Assembly (NCBI GenBank): GCA_963678675.1
Contig: OY783194.1
Location: 10,818,607-10,882,606 of the forward strand
Direction: 5' to 3'
DNA from: Xiphydria camelus
Taxonomy: Eukaryota > Arthropoda > Insecta > Hymenoptera > Xiphydriidae
DNA length: 64,000 nt
Positions 11,601-23,289 of this stretch are shown here, in pieces. The position numbers and the translations under genes are program-made. Below the pieces are notes generated by a model. The model worked only from the letters and a program-made list of their open reading frames with translations. It did not search any database and was not told the DNA's origin. The stretch's first letter is position 1, and each line of letters starts with the position of its first letter.

Positions 11601-12793
11601 TAACCGGCTCTGCTTATATTCCAAACCAGCTTATAATGAAATCGCTCAGTTGTTTTTGCAACTCTGATGGATGCGATCATTACAAATTAGGATCTGTTAA
11701 ATATAAGACAGAACTCCCGGTTACACATCTCGAAACTTCGGCCGTATTCACGGACTCAGAAAACGATACTTCGCCATTATCAACCTACGTAAGAGATAAC
11801 AATGTCAACTCTCTAGCTTGGATTGTAATCTACCGACACCAGGAGTTAGTGAATATGCAAAAGCACAACAGCAAAATCGCTATTGCAGTGATGATTATGT
11901 CTTGGTCAAATATATAGCACGAAAAACAGAATATCATTATGCGGGGATCTGCTCTTCTGTTGATGACGAAAACGGTGAATTGAGAGTGCCTTTCCTCAAT
12001 ATTTGTAACAAGAACGGCACTCTATTTAAATTAGACGAAAATAATGTGTCAGACGTGCCAGTAGATCAGGTAATAAACAAACTACCAGTACCGAATGTGA
12101 TTACAAAAAGAAATAGAGTATTCTATCAATTTAAAAAAAAGGTTGATGTTTTTGAGAAGTAATTTTTATTATGTTAAACTATTTTGAATTCTTTAGAAAC
12201 ATTATTTTTATTGCAGCAAAAGAGCTGATTTTCGTTTATTTTTATGGTCATTACATGTTGTAATTGATAAGTAGTAAAAAAAATTCTTAGTTTTTGTTTT
12301 AAATTTTTAAAAATTGTTTACTAGTCAACTAATACTAATCATCTACTAGTGAGTAATGACAAAAATCAAGAGTGTAATAAAATTAAGTATTAAAAATTTC
12401 AAAAGACTGTTTTAAAGACTGAGACATCCTTAAATTATTACATTGCTAATGATAATTTTAAGTTACTCATGTGATTTAAATCTTAAGATATGTGCCATTA
12501 CTAGATTTTAAGAAATTTGATACAAAAAATGCTTAAAATGACAATAAATCTTATGTACTTCTTATAAAATTGTGTATTTAATCAGTACTCTGTTATCCTC
12601 GTCAGTCCCCTGGTAGTCAAATTTAAAAAAATGGAAATATCTTAAAAACTAGTACAAAAAGTGACTGGCCCGATCTAGGTTAGTATATTTATTAGATTGC
12701 CTATCTAAAATACCGAAAGGCGCAGCTATTTAACTTAAAAACTGTAATAAACAAAATACCCCTTAAAGTTACCCAAGTTTTGTAGAATCACCC
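8646..12793 (+). mobile_element. Sola-like DNA transposon, copy 1 (4.1 kb)
   Basis: The ends are exact 16-bp inverted repeats, GGGTGATTCTACAAAA at the left and its complement at the right. They are flanked by a 4-bp target duplication TTAT (8642-8645 and 12794-12797). The empty site survives in the right arm of the giant inverted repeat at 22507-22510 (ATAA on the plus strand), so the borders are certain. A second element with the same end motif and a 4-bp duplication is at 59136-63021. Four-base duplications, basic N-terminus and DDE-like core fit Sola-type transposons; the superfamily name is tentative. Confidence 0.85.
9523..12162 (+). pseudogene. Sola-like transposase, frameshifted
   Basis: Homologous to the product of 59842-62202. 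A basic N-terminal part (KKREAEKARLARIKSDPVK region, 9550-9790) is frameshifted. The main frame, 10230-11405 (391 codons), has a cysteine cluster (NTCACTIREN, CCDRYSERCLERTCKDCC) followed by three acidic motifs likely to be catalytic: HMDFSENF, FLSDGPVTQYRNK and ESGHGKGAPDGVG. The frame is closed by TGA after CK at 11403-11405, where copy 2 reads on into a lysine-rich loop. The C-terminal part continues in other frames (11418-11603, 11591-11917, 11818-12162). The gene is dead. A splice acceptor-like tract precedes the likely ATG at 9523. Catalytic assignment is by comparison of the two copies, not by structure. Confidence 0.8.
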
Positions 12794-12983
12794 TTATGTA
12801 CTCTTTAGACCGTAACAGTATTTATAAAAAAGAAAATGATCAGTTATCTTGTTTAAATATTTTGTGATAATTAATTAAAGTTTGACATGTGGCGACCCGT
12901 CACGCTGTGGCGGCCTGACGCCAGATGGCGCCGACCCTCTCGACCCTCGGCTCTCGGTAGTAAAACGGCGGTGCAGTACTATA

Positions 12984-13522
12984 TGAGCCCGGTCCCGTTT
13001 CAGTTGGCCCAGTTGCAGAATTTTTCCGGTTATTGACACCCAATCAAGATAAATCTAAAGTTTATGTTAATATGCACGTTATTTATTTTTCAACCAACAT
13101 TTTTACAGAACTTAAGACCTACTAGCAATTTATTCATATTGCGATAATAAACTACACACAAAATGAAAAAAATATTACAAGTCTTGAAAAATTCACCACT
13201 GGGTAACACATCGCCTTTGTTTTTAATAACGGCCGCAATTCGTAATTAATTAATTAAATAATTAATTCGTATATAATGCTCGAAATGCTCGAAATAGCCG
13301 GCGGATAAAATATGACCAAAAGCGTTATTTTCTTCAATTCTGATTTTATTTAAAAATTGTACATTATGAAACACATTGTGCCGGACAGTGTACTACAAAA
13401 CATTACATTTAAGCCTACAAAAAATATAAGGCAGCAGTAACTGTACAATTCATTTAATAATTGTTATTTTAGTGGGTAGACCAACTGAAGCGGGACGGGG
13501 CTCGCATACTTACCACGGGGCT
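12984..13522. mobile_element. Non-autonomous element, ~540 bp, in the left arm
   Basis: Left end GAGCCCGGTCCCGTTTCAG and the right end near 13480-13505 (CTGAAGCGGGACGGGGCTC) are inverted copies. The right arm of the giant repeat reads straight across (…TATATAAGAGG…) at about 22330, giving the empty site. Exact borders are uncertain by a few bases. Confidence 0.65.
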
Positions 13523-13718
13523 TAAGAGGACCACAGAGCATCTGAGGCAGGAGTCGGCCTAGCCTTACTAACAAGTCCACAGGCCGACTCCGGGTCAAAA
13601 TGGCGAACTCACTTTTTATTCGCCACACACAATTTTTAAACACGATTTTTCGACTCGTGATGTCATGACACTAAATGTGTTAAATATAAATTAAATAACT
13701 GCATATTCATTTACCTTA

Positions 13719-13854
13719 TGTCCCATAAGAAACACAACAAGCGACATTTACCTTCGGCAGTATTTGCCGACGGTGCACATGTAAAAGCCTCAAACACCAT
13801 CGGCAAATACTGCCGAAGGTAAATGTCACTCGTTGCGTTTCTTATGAAACATTC
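13719..13854. mobile_element. Small hairpin MITE (left-arm copy)
   Basis: Inverted ends TCCCATAAGAAACRCAAC and a long internal stem around 'TACCTTCGGCAGTATTTG'. A sister copy sits at the same place in the right arm (22011-22145), so this insertion is older than the arm duplication, unlike the other four. Confidence 0.75.
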
Positions 13855-13989
13855 AATATACGTGGGAGGAAGGGGAAAAAGGGTGGGGGAAAATAATTCA
13901 GAAGGTCTTCTACCTGGTTAGTACCGTCGAAAGAGAATGCCGTAGGATAATAACGACTTTCCCAGGTTTATTGTGACAAGTCCGTGTTA

Positions 13990-14207
13990 GTCCTGTCTAC
14001 ATCTGATATTCACCGCAACTAGGTTATGAAAGGATAAGAAAGGTTTATTTTCTACCCCGAGTCGAAGATTTTGAACTGGTAAGCCCTGCTAAGAATGAAC
14101 GTTTGCAGGTCTAAAAGGAACGAACTAGGTCTTAGGGAAATGTAGAAAGTAAACCTTGCTTAACCTTTCATAACCTAGTTACGGTGAATATCAGATGTAC
14201 ACAGGAC
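13990..14207. mobile_element. MITE, 218 bp, TA-flanked
   Basis: Inverted ends GTCCTGTCTACATCTGATAT and complement, flanked by TA on both sides. It is absent from the right arm. Its middle (about 14045-14140) matches the outer flank of the right arm (23205-23285, inverted), which hints that the outer flank contains a related MITE. Confidence 0.7.
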
Positions 14208-14434
14208 TAAAGGGCCCCATACACGTTTAGTCGGCCGGCCGGCCGTGGACTGTCAGTCCTGGCCGGCTGCGGGTTATCGATAGGGTAAAATCTCCAGTGA
14301 TTGGCCTTTTAAATAGACGAAATTATACAGTAATTGGCTTATCGTTTCCTCTTTCTATGGAATGCATTTGTTATGAGAAGGGGCCAATCACTATCGCATG
14401 GCCAATGACTGTATCGTTTACCCTACTCAAACTA

Positions 14435-14557
14435 CACCTACAATTTTGCGCAATTATTTTGCCACAAGCTCTGGGAAAAATTATCCCAGAGACTTGCAAA
14501 TATATATATTTGACCTTGAAGGAGGAATATTTAAAGGTAAAGTGTAAAAATATATAG
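14435..14557 (+). pseudogene. PIF/Harbinger transposase fragment
   Basis: The frame reads LPQALGKIIPETCKYIYLTL, the signature found in insect HARBI1-like transposases (usually SPQALGKIIPETC). Only about 40 residues remain; no catalytic region survives. Recognition is from memory of the family. Confidence 0.7.
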
Positions 14558-17500
14558 AAATATATTTAAGTATTTTATTCCAAAATTAATGAACATTAAA
14601 CAGATACCTAGGATCTATTAATAAAAGAAATATTTAAAATTTCTTAATAAAATAAGAATTCTATGAATGAAATCAATATTTAAAATCTATTAATGAAATG
14701 AATACCGTAGAATCGGGTGACTTGGGACAATTTTGAAATGTAATGAGCCGTAGCTAAAAAACGTTATAGTTTTTATCGGTTTGAAAAATACTATAGCATG
14801 CCATATACCTAAGGCTATGATTTGCGATAAAAATCTGAACAAAAAAATCAACCGGTTTTCAAAAAAAAAATTAAAAGTGACTGTCCCAAGTTACCCGACT
14901 ATTTGGAACACTTGGGACACTCTATTCTTTTACATGTAAATTCTCAAGTACGACCTTTTTAGGGTGACTTGGGACAAATTAAAAGTTTTTTAATAGGTAT
15001 CTATAATATGTAGGCAAGGAAAAGAAATAAATAACTGTAATCTCATAGTAATGTATTAAAACGTTAAATATAAAACGGTTTCTCTCAATAATTCGCTAAG
15101 ATACGTAAGATAAATATTCTAAAACATAAAAAACATATTCTAATATAGGTAGGTACAAACAAGTTCAACGGACATAAATATTAATTAAAACTCGTTAATT
15201 AATTTTTGAATGGCGACTTTATTGAAGACCAATCCTCCTCTCCTTAATTTTTGCGGAGGGGGCAATTTGGACACAAACTCATGCTCTTCAATATCTCCCT
15301 CATCTAAAGCGGTGGGGAAGATGTAAGCCTTTTGAATTTTCGAATTTTTTTTAAGATAGGAACAACGATATGGGTCTTTCCCAATAATTTGTCCTATAAA
15401 TCTCTGAATCCGTCCTTTAACTGATTTGAGTTCAACTACTACAAAGTCATCAATTTCTAGATTGTTGTAGCTTGTCTCATCTGGTTCATACATCTCGTTT
15501 GATGATTCTCTTTCTGTGACCTCGTGGTTCTCAGAATGTTTTGTTATTTTGGACTGCAATTGATCATTACCAGCATTTTCTTCGCTGACGGAGGCTGAAG
15601 GATCTTCAAAATCACTGTCAGATATATCAAACTTAGTCTTTCTTCTCTTTTTAGATTTTTGTTTATTTTCTTCCTCAGTTTGTTTTCTTTTTTCATCTGT
15701 TATTGTCTTAACTTGTTCATACGAGACACTCTGTCCCGCTGACACATCTAATTTCTTTTTCCTTTTAATTCCCTTAGAACCGCTTACTGATTCTTGACTG
15801 TTTCCAAATCGACTAGTACGAAATAAATCTGTCAATGACTCAGTCATGGAATTTTCGGCAGTATTATCACATCTATCTTGCTTAGGCAGTTTACTTAAGA
15901 CAGCATCACGATTAAGTGGAATCAATCCTGTGGCTTTAAATCCTGCTTTAATATTTTCCAACTGGTTCGCGCCAACTTTTTCAAGAGTTTGGCGTAATAA
16001 ACTTGGAAACATATCTTTCCTCAGAGAACCGCGATTTTTTTTCTTCCATATTTTTAAAATTTTTCGCCAAGCACCTTTGATCGGGCGAAAACAGCTGACA
16101 TCAAGTGGTTGTGTTAAGTGGGTACTATTAGGCGGCAATAAGATGAACCGAATGTCATTATTTTGACATTCCTGCAAAATCTTGATAGAAATATGGCTCG
16201 CAAGATTATCGCCCAAAAGTACTTTAGGGCCATTCATTTTTTCAAGATAGGGCAAAGCGATGGTGAAAAACCAGTCTTCAAATAACGCCATATCAAACCA
16301 TCCTGATTTACTGCGATTATAGCGACAATTTGGAGGCCCTCTTTCAGTCCATGTACTCCAGATGTGGTCCGCCTTATAAACAATGTATAAGGGTAATGAT
16401 TCACCTGAACCGCTTATACAGAACATCACTGAAGTGTTGGTTTTTGAAAAATCCATTACTCGTTCGGCATGCCTGGATGTCTTTCTGACAACCACTTTAT
16501 TACGACCTGGATCATCTATAAAGCCACTTTCATCATAATTTAAGATGTTTGCGGGTGGAACATTTTTCAATGAGGTGGACAAATTGTCGAAATATTCATT
16601 CAGAATTTCTACAGATACAGCGGCTCTGCTTCTTTTGATATTTTCCGACAAACGTATGCTTAAATCATTGTGCCTTGCGATAAACGCATAGTACCACGAG
16701 TTGCCAGGTCTCGCATCGCGAAATGTTTTTATATTCCTACCTTGTCTCATTACATAACCATGAACCAAGTCTTTGATGTCTTCTTTTTCCAGTGGAAATC
16801 CCCACTCACTTGCAGTTATTATTGCCTGTTTGAGTACAAGTTCTTCGGCTTCAGAAAGGCTTGTTTGACCTCCGGACGGCTATTCTATAACTGAGTGAAA
16901 GCCTGTTCCCGTGAGAAGTGGGCGGAGTTCACTGGAAAAGTAAGGAGACTCCTAGTCGCTATTCTCTAACTGCGGGAGTACGAAAATCGGGTGAACGTAG
17001 TTCCCGGGAGAATCGGTCTGCTCGGTCGGTCTGGTCGGGACGGCGATTCTAACCTATGTATCTACTTCTGTGACAGTGTGCCGCAGTTTACAGTTGATTA
17101 ATTTGCGTGTTCCAATAAACGATACACAGTAGTCCGGCGATCTAAGCAAACGCGGTCATGAGTATATTAATGACTTACATAACTGATTTGTGCGATGTAA
17201 ATTTGTGTCTTAGTTATAAAAAAATATACTCTTGTATATAAGAACTTTTTCCAGAGGTGGTAATAGGAAAAGTAGTTCGAAAAAATAATTTAACAAAAAG
17301 CACATTTCCCTAATGCTTACAATACAAGTCAAAAGCAGCTTAATAATTAAAAAAGATATAGGTATTATACTGGTACCTAGTATTATTCCAAAATATGCAT
17401 CCTTGAAAACGTACACTTATAAAACGTACCTGCAACCAAGCAAATTGTTTTAAATAGAGAAAACTGATTTCGTAACAATAAGACTGCGAAACCGTAAAAA

Positions 17501-17718
17501 TTAAATACATTAAAATATGGGACAAGAATGGCATGTAAAATGTTATATAATAATCAAGAGCATGCTTCAAACTATAACTTAAACCAAAAAATGTACGTAT
17601 CTGAACTTAGCATCATAGTAAACAGTTATGAATTAATATGGACTTTTGACCTATTTCAGAACCACTGTGCGATGGTCGGAATTCTGATTAACGATCCTTA
17701 GTAATTAGTATCACCGCG

Positions 17719-18160
17719 ATATACAGGATGTAATAGAGTAAGTGTTACAACGTGAAACTGTAGATTCCTTATGAAAGAAGAAAAAGATTTTTCCTCTTAC
17801 AAAAATGTTCTGCAGGCTGTCGTTTTCGATATAAGGTAAAACAGGGTGAGTTGGCGAATGGAGTTGGCCCCTCGTTTCTATGGAAAGAAATGGAAACGAG
17901 GGGCCGACTTCATTCGCCAACTCACCCCGTTTTACCTTATTTAAACCACGAACTACTTGTTATTAGGTGTCAACACTCAAATCTGATAAAAATAGTTTGA
18001 GGTTTAAAGAAAAACGATTTTTTTTTTCAAAACTTTGACATCCTGTATATCGAAAACGAAAGCACGCAGAACATTTTTGTAAGAGGAAAAATCTTTTTCT
18101 TTTTTCACAAGGAATCTACAGTTTCACGTTGTAACACTTACTCTGTTACACCCTGTATAT
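17719..18160. mobile_element. Nested foldback within the MITE
   Basis: Outer arms begin ATATACAGGATGTAA and end TTACACCCTGTATAT. Inside is a second, near-perfect hairpin (17831-17940) with arms starting ATAAGGTAAAACAGGGTGAG around an 'AAAGA' tip. Two foldbacks are therefore nested one in the other. Confidence 0.75.
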
Positions 18161-18627
18161 AACTCGTTCACCAAAGCCCTTATAACCTTCAAGGGTTACT
18201 TTATTTTATAGCGGTAAATTCGAATATTCTATACTAATTTAGGACTGCTATTCTAACGAGAAATAATGAGCGGAGAAACTGTTAATTTATAACCTACCGT
18301 CAAGTATTAACCATCCTGTCTAATTCAAAGCGCATTTAGTTTATTCTCTCTTAACTCTGCTATCGGTCGCTGTTCCGTCTCGCGATAAACGGAATTCGAC
18401 ACAATGCTTCGAACCGTTTAATAGTATCACAGTCAGAAATACCTCGCAAATCTATAGCTACTCTCGGATCGGAATCTACGAAACGGAACGGGGTATTTTT
18501 CGGCGAATCTAGGCTGCACGTGCGCTCGCAGTCCCGCACCATGCTCGGGAAGGGGTAATTACCGACCGCATCGGAAGAAGCCATTTCCCACAATACCTAT
18601 TGTAATAGATACCGCTATACTTAGAAT

Positions 18628-18670
18628 AATAAATCAGCTTTGTAATAATAATAATAGTAATAATAAATCC
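18628..18670. repeat. Short (TAA)n microsatellite
   Basis: Imperfect TAATAATAA run. Confidence 0.7.
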
Positions 18671-20097
18671 GAGACGCCGGGTGTACGTCAGACCTAACCT
18701 TTTAGAACCGTCATTTTTTCGTCTTCACAACGTACGGTAGAAAGTCATTATTACGTGATTTGTCTGACGTCGTGTGTATGTGCAATTAAGCCGTCTTTGC
18801 GACGTTAAAATGACGTCATATTTTTCGTCATCTGACGTCAGAACTGACCTTCAAAAAACGTCATTTCGACGTTAGTGTGCTACCTGGGAAGTTCTTATAT
18901 ATAAGTATGTTTTTGAATTATTTTATATCATTTAATAATGAATGTTTCAGTTTAATATATTTTTTTATTATGTTCCATTTACGTTATCATAGTAGAATAA
19001 ATATATGGTTAATTTTTGGTCTTTTATTTTAACAGTATATCTTTATAACTAAGACATAAATTTACATCGCACAAATCAGTTATGTAACTCATTAATATAC
19101 TCATGATCGCGTTTGCTTAGATCGCCGGACCACTGTGTATCGTTTGTTGGAACACGCAAATTAACAAACTGTAAACTGCGGCACGCTGGCGCAGAAGTAG
19201 GTAGGCTAGAGTCGCCGTTCTCCCGGGGAGCAGGCTGCTTCTCACGGTCTTGACCAGTAGAAGTAAGTTCACCCGTTTTCGTGCGATGGGAGCGCTTCCG
19301 CAGTTACAGAATAGTGATTCCTTCACTCTCCTTGCTTTTTCAGTGAACATCGCCCGCTCCTCACTTAGAGAATAGCTGTTTAGGTACACGTTTCAACGGT
19401 CGGGCATGAGCTGGGCGAGGGAAGCTCTCACCCGTGGAACGGTCACTTCCCAGGTACGCTCACTCTCCCCGGAATTACAGAATAGCCGTCCCGGCAGATT
19501 TCATATTTTTTTTGTTGATTTTCCTTTCAATGGTCGATTTTGGAATCTCGTATTTATCTGCTGCTTCACGGTAAGATAATTTATTTATACGAATGTCTTC
19601 TAGTGCCTGTTCGAGAGTTTCTGTCGAGAAATCACGATATTTTCGACTTCCCAAACGCCTCTTGTATTTGGACGGCATGTCCCAAGTCACCCTAAAAACA
19701 ACACGTAAAAATAAATAGAGCTGTTTGCGAAAAATCAAAAATTTGTGAGATTAGGCATAGTAAGATACAGTTTTAGGATATGTTACGGACCACAGAAAAA
19801 AATACTAGGGTTGTCTGTGTCGAATACTCCGTAGTGGGTCACAAGAAGTGTAACAATAATCAAAAACACCGTTTTTACATACCTTAATTGGAAATCGCTT
19901 TTCACCGGCTACAATCACCAATAATGTCGAAATATATTATGTGTCGTCTACTCCGTCATCTACCGAAACTATGAGCAACAATAGTTCAAGTTCCGCCCTT
20001 GTCCGGTAGATGGTAGCGCACAAATCCAAATTTACGGCCGTGTGTCCCAACCCACCCGATGGTCCCAAGTCACCCGATTCTACGGTATCTATAATTA

Positions 20098-20955
20098 CAC
20101 AAAAAAAAAAGGTCTTATTCCCAGAACCAGACCAGCATATCTTTATGTTTTTGGGGTCGCTGAATCCGAATCCGGTATCCGTTTGTCTCCATCACGTCAC
20201 ATTTTTTTTAATCTCAAAAAACAATCAATAGATCATGAGTTTCAAAAAGTTAATGGACTTCAAACAAATTCGCTATAAGGGGTTTTTTGGGTCGCTGATC
20301 ACGAATCTGAAATCGGATTTCAAAAATTCAAGATGGCGGATCCAATATGGCGGACGAGATTTTTGAAAATCGACGGATTCATGCCGAATTTGGTATAAGG
20401 AGGTTTTTTGAGTCGCTGATCATGAATCTGAAGTCAGATTTTAAAAATTCAAGATGGCGGATCAAATATGGAGGACAAGATTTTCGAAAATTTTGAATTT
20501 TTGTAAATATAACTTCATATTCGTCATTAGCGATCGAAAAAAAAACCCTATACCAAATTTGGCATGAATCCGTCGATTTTCGAAAATCTCGTCCTCCATA
20601 TTGCATCCGCCATCTTGAATTTTTAAAATCTGACTTCAGATTCATGATCAGCGACCCATGAATCCGACGATTTTCAAAAATCTCGTCCGCCATATTGAAT
20701 CCGCCATATTGAATCCGCCATTTTGTATTTTTGAAATCCTATTTCAGATTCGTGATCAGCGACCCAAAAAAACCCCTATAGCGAATTTGGTTTAAGTCCA
20801 TTAACTTTTTGAAAATCATGATCTATTGATGGTTTTTTGAGATTAAAAAAAATGTGACGTGATGGAGACAAACGGACACCGGATTCGGATTCAGCGACCC
20901 CAAAAACATAAAGATATACTGGTCTGGTTCCGGGAACAAGGCCTTTTTTTTGTGT
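20098..20955. mobile_element. Palindromic element with GGGTCGCTGA repeats
   Basis: A long inverted repeat. Arms start near AGGTCTTATTCCCAGAACCAG and end with the complement near 20950. Within each arm 'GGTCGCTGAT/AATC(A/C)(T/C)GAATC' recurs three times beside 'AAGATGGCGGAT'. The tip motif 'TTTTTGGGGTCGCTGAATCC' closely resembles the ends of the 37466-40165 element ('TTTTTGGGGCTGCTGAATCC'), so the two may be related. No coding capacity seen; the frames here are shadows. Confidence 0.7.
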
Positions 20956-21289
20956 GCCTGTGTTATATAAGGAAAATAGTAATTGTAGAATATCTTATGA
21001 ACAAAAGTAACATTTATAATGTATTACTACAATTAAAGCCCTATACATTTTAATGTTGCATTGCTTGTGAATTGGAACGAGTATAAAACTGAGAATTGGG
21101 CTCTATTTGTGGTGGAGTGTGTGGTTGAGAGTCTGACCGACAAGGAAACCGTCCGAGGTGCACCTCGCCGATTTCGTTCATTCTGATATATGTTGTTTTA
21201 CATCAAAGTCTAAGAGATACGTATTTTTTTTAAGTGCGGAAAAACATTTCCAGGTGGTGAAATTAACCCTCAAAGTTGACAACTCCTAG
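20956..21289. other. Spacer inside the loop
   Basis: No gene or repeat that I can support. Confidence 0.4.
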
Positions 21290-21530
21290 GATCTTTTGAA
21301 ATGAAACCAAGTGGATAATAATCTACATAAGAAATGATGAAAAATCCAATTTACTACATTTCGTTACGGTAATTAATTAAAAAATTATGAGGGTTAGAAA
21401 TTCACCAAATTACTGTAACATTTCAACCATTATAATTTTTTAATTAATTACCTTAACGAAATGTAGTATATTGGATTTTTCATCATTTCTTATGTAGATT
21501 ATTATCCACTTGGTTTCATTTCAAAAGATC
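21290..21530. repeat. 241-bp hairpin
   Basis: Arms of about 100 bp starting GATCTTTTGAAATGAAACC are nearly perfect inverse copies, with a ~40-bp loop. Likely a MITE; ends and duplication were not resolved. Confidence 0.75.
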
Positions 21531-21784
21531 AATTGCAAGTATTGCAGGTATAGGTAATGCGGGAGACGGATTATTTCGACCCGTCCGGTAATTAACCTTT
21601 CCGGAAAAGGGCGTGGTTGCAAGGTCATAAAATTTCAGACTGGAGTAAAATTTTTCCATCAGTCCGTCGCCGGACGAATCTCTGTCGGTGAACTCCAACA
21701 CGCGTTTAATTTTATTAATCAACAGGCCCCCGGCAGGTAGCGCGACTTCTCATTTAAATTTGTGTGCGTAGCGGAAAGCGGCCG

Positions 21785-23190
21785 GCCGACTGAACGTGCA
21801 TAGGTACCTTAACTTTATGTGTGCGGCCGGTCGGCCAGGACTGACGGCCGACTGAATGTGTATGGGGACCTTACCACGGACTGTATCAAAATAGACCTGA
21901 GAAAGCCGTTATTGTCCTATCGCATTCTCTTTCGACGCTACTAACCAGGTAGAAGACCATTTGAATTTTGTTTCGCCCACCCTTTTCCCCTTCCTCCCAC
22001 ATCTACCGTATGTCCCATAAGAAACGCAACAGGCGACATTACCTTCGGCAGTATTTACCGACGGTGCTTGAGTCTTTTACATGTGCACCGTCAGCAAATA
22101 CTGCCGAAGGTAAATGTTGGTTGTTGCGTTTCTTATGGGACATACGGCAAATGAATATGCAGTTATTTAATTTGTATTGAGCACATTTAGTGTCATGAAC
22201 GTCACGAGTCGAAAAATCGTGTTCAAAAATTGTCTGTGGCGAACGAAAAGTAAGTTCGCCATTTCGACCCGGAGTCGGCCTATGGACTCGACAGTACGGC
22301 TAGGCCGACTGCTGCCTTTGACGCCCTGTGGTCCTCTTATATAGTATTTCACCGCCGTTTTATTATACTACCGAGAGCCGAGAGCCAGGAGGTGCGAGCC
22401 GAGGGTCGAGAGAGTCGGCGCCATCTGGAGTCAGGCCGCCAAAATATTTAAACAAGATAACTGATCATTTTCTTTTTCATAAATACTGTTAAGGTCTAAA
22501 GAGTACATAAATACCAAAAGTATTAAAAAATCTGACACGTGCAAGTTCCCTGTTAATTAATTATTATTTGAAAACCACTAAACGTATTAAATAACTTAAT
22601 TTATGAAAATGATAGTAAATTTTAAGTCAAATTTTTATTATATTCCTTTCGTTGAAAGGGAAATGAGTTGAGAAAATAGGAACATCATATTCCTCACTCC
22701 TTCCCCTTCCCGCTATAATAATTCCTTTTTCAATGAAGAAAATTAAATTTTAATTTTGTCTATCTATATTTTATTAATTCACAAGCATGTGTATATTTTT
22801 ATTTATTTATTTATTTATTTATCAACATTATAGAGAGAGGAATTAATAAAATTGCTAATACATTGCCCCCCTCCTTTCCTTTCAAGTCAAGGCTACCTAT
22901 AAATAATTTTCCTCTCAGAATGTTTAATTGATTATCTATGAATTTCAAATTATACGAAAAAGAGCTAAACAGCACGTGTTAGGACATCGACTAGCGCGAA
23001 AGAATATGTCCCGACTTATTAAGGACAGTACAGGCCATATTTACATATCAGGATAACTCAGGTTTTAGAGAAAAATCCCTTTACAGGTATTCTTAGACTC
23101 CACCAGGTCTACCCAGTTCTAAAAAGATCTTAAAACAGGTCTATATTCAGAATGGAACAGGACAAAATCTTCGACTCGGGATATTGCGAG
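21785..23190 (-). repeat. Right arm of the giant inverted repeat
   Basis: About 1.4 kb, inverted and uninterrupted relative to 7245-14285. It holds the empty sites for the left-arm insertions (Sola-like at 22507-22510, the 540-bp element near 22330, the 724-bp MITE near 22790, the 218-bp MITE near 21870). Confidence 0.85.
22011..22145. mobile_element. Small hairpin MITE (right-arm copy)
   Basis: Inverted ends ATGTCCCATAAGAAACGCAA and complement; sister of 13719-13854. Confidence 0.75.
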
Positions 23191-23289
23191 AATATTTTCC
23201 TAAGATCTAGTTCATTCCATTTTTAGACCTGCAAACGTTAATTCTTAGCAGGGCTTACCAGTTCAAAATATTCGACCTGCGTAGTTTAA

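Larger units (their letters stand above)
7245..14285 (+). repeat. Left arm of a giant inverted repeat (with four insertions)
   Basis: The arm matches 21785-23190 in inverse orientation over its whole length once four insertions are removed (7656-8379, 8646-12793, about 12984-13522, 13990-14207). The remainder is about 1.4 kb, the same as the uninterrupted right arm. Shared landmarks include the AAATAAATAAAT run near 7610, the CTTTCAACG block near 8505, the GTCTAAAGAGTACATAAAT junction, the GAGAGCCGAGAG block near 12950 and the CCCCATACAC block near 14215. The outer part carries several AGACCTG-like hexamers at roughly 20-30 bp spacing (7290-7355), resembling subterminal repeats. Confidence 0.85.
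16875..19490. mobile_element. 2.6-kb MITE inside the pogo transposase
   Basis: Ends GACGGCTATTCTATAACTG and GAATAGCCGTC are inverted; CCG flanks both sides (16872-16874, 19491-19493), a 3-bp duplication. Long inverted arms (16875-17222 and about 19033-19490) share 'ATCGCACAAATCAGTTATGT' and the 'GCAGTTTACAGTT' block. The tip motif 'CTATTCT(A/C)TAACTG' recurs within the arms (near 16962, 19303, 19370). No transposase frame is present. A 3-bp duplication would suit PIF/Harbinger, but assignment is uncertain. Confidence 0.8.
15185..19678 (-). pseudogene. pogo-type transposase, split by a MITE
   Basis: The N-terminal part (19678-19494) starts MPSKYKRRLGSRKYRD and forms a psq-type helix-turn-helix (LSYREAADKYEIPKSTIERK). 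The C-terminal part (16871-15185) begins SLSEAEELVLKQAI and carries the DDE_1 core: NYDESGFID, LLGDNLASH and STHLTQPLDVSCF, the three expected acids, then a basic linker and a C-terminal domain of unknown role. Both parts are open and the two sides of the MITE join in frame once one CCG copy is counted, so the break is recent relative to other decay here. The 527-codon downstream part has no stop. Binds element ends and cuts them, by family knowledge. Confidence 0.88.
14705..20085 (-). mobile_element. pogo/Tigger transposon with TA duplication
   Basis: The ends are inverted copies of CCGTAGAATCGGGTGACTTG, flanked by TA (14703-14704 and 20086-20087), as expected for Tc1/mariner-type elements. 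Extra copies of the 'GACTTGGGACA' motif lie inside the left end (near 14880, 14910 and 14965), looking like transposase-binding repeats. The element carries one transposase gene on the minus strand, split by a 2.6-kb MITE. Without the MITE the element would be about 2.8 kb. Confidence 0.9.
14210..21871. mobile_element. Harbinger-like element ends enclosing the loop
   Basis: AGGGCCCCATACACGTTTAG at the left and …TGTATGGGGACCTT at the right are inverted partners, each followed inward by GGCCGGCC-rich palindromic sequence. Just inside the left end lies a Harbinger transposase scrap (14435-14557). I infer a Harbinger element, largely replaced by later insertions. The outer arms of the giant repeat run straight into these ends. 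Confidence 0.5.

Noticed and set aside
15846..16166. Plus-strand ORF of 106 codons
   Set aside because: Antisense to the intact DDE core of the pogo transposase.
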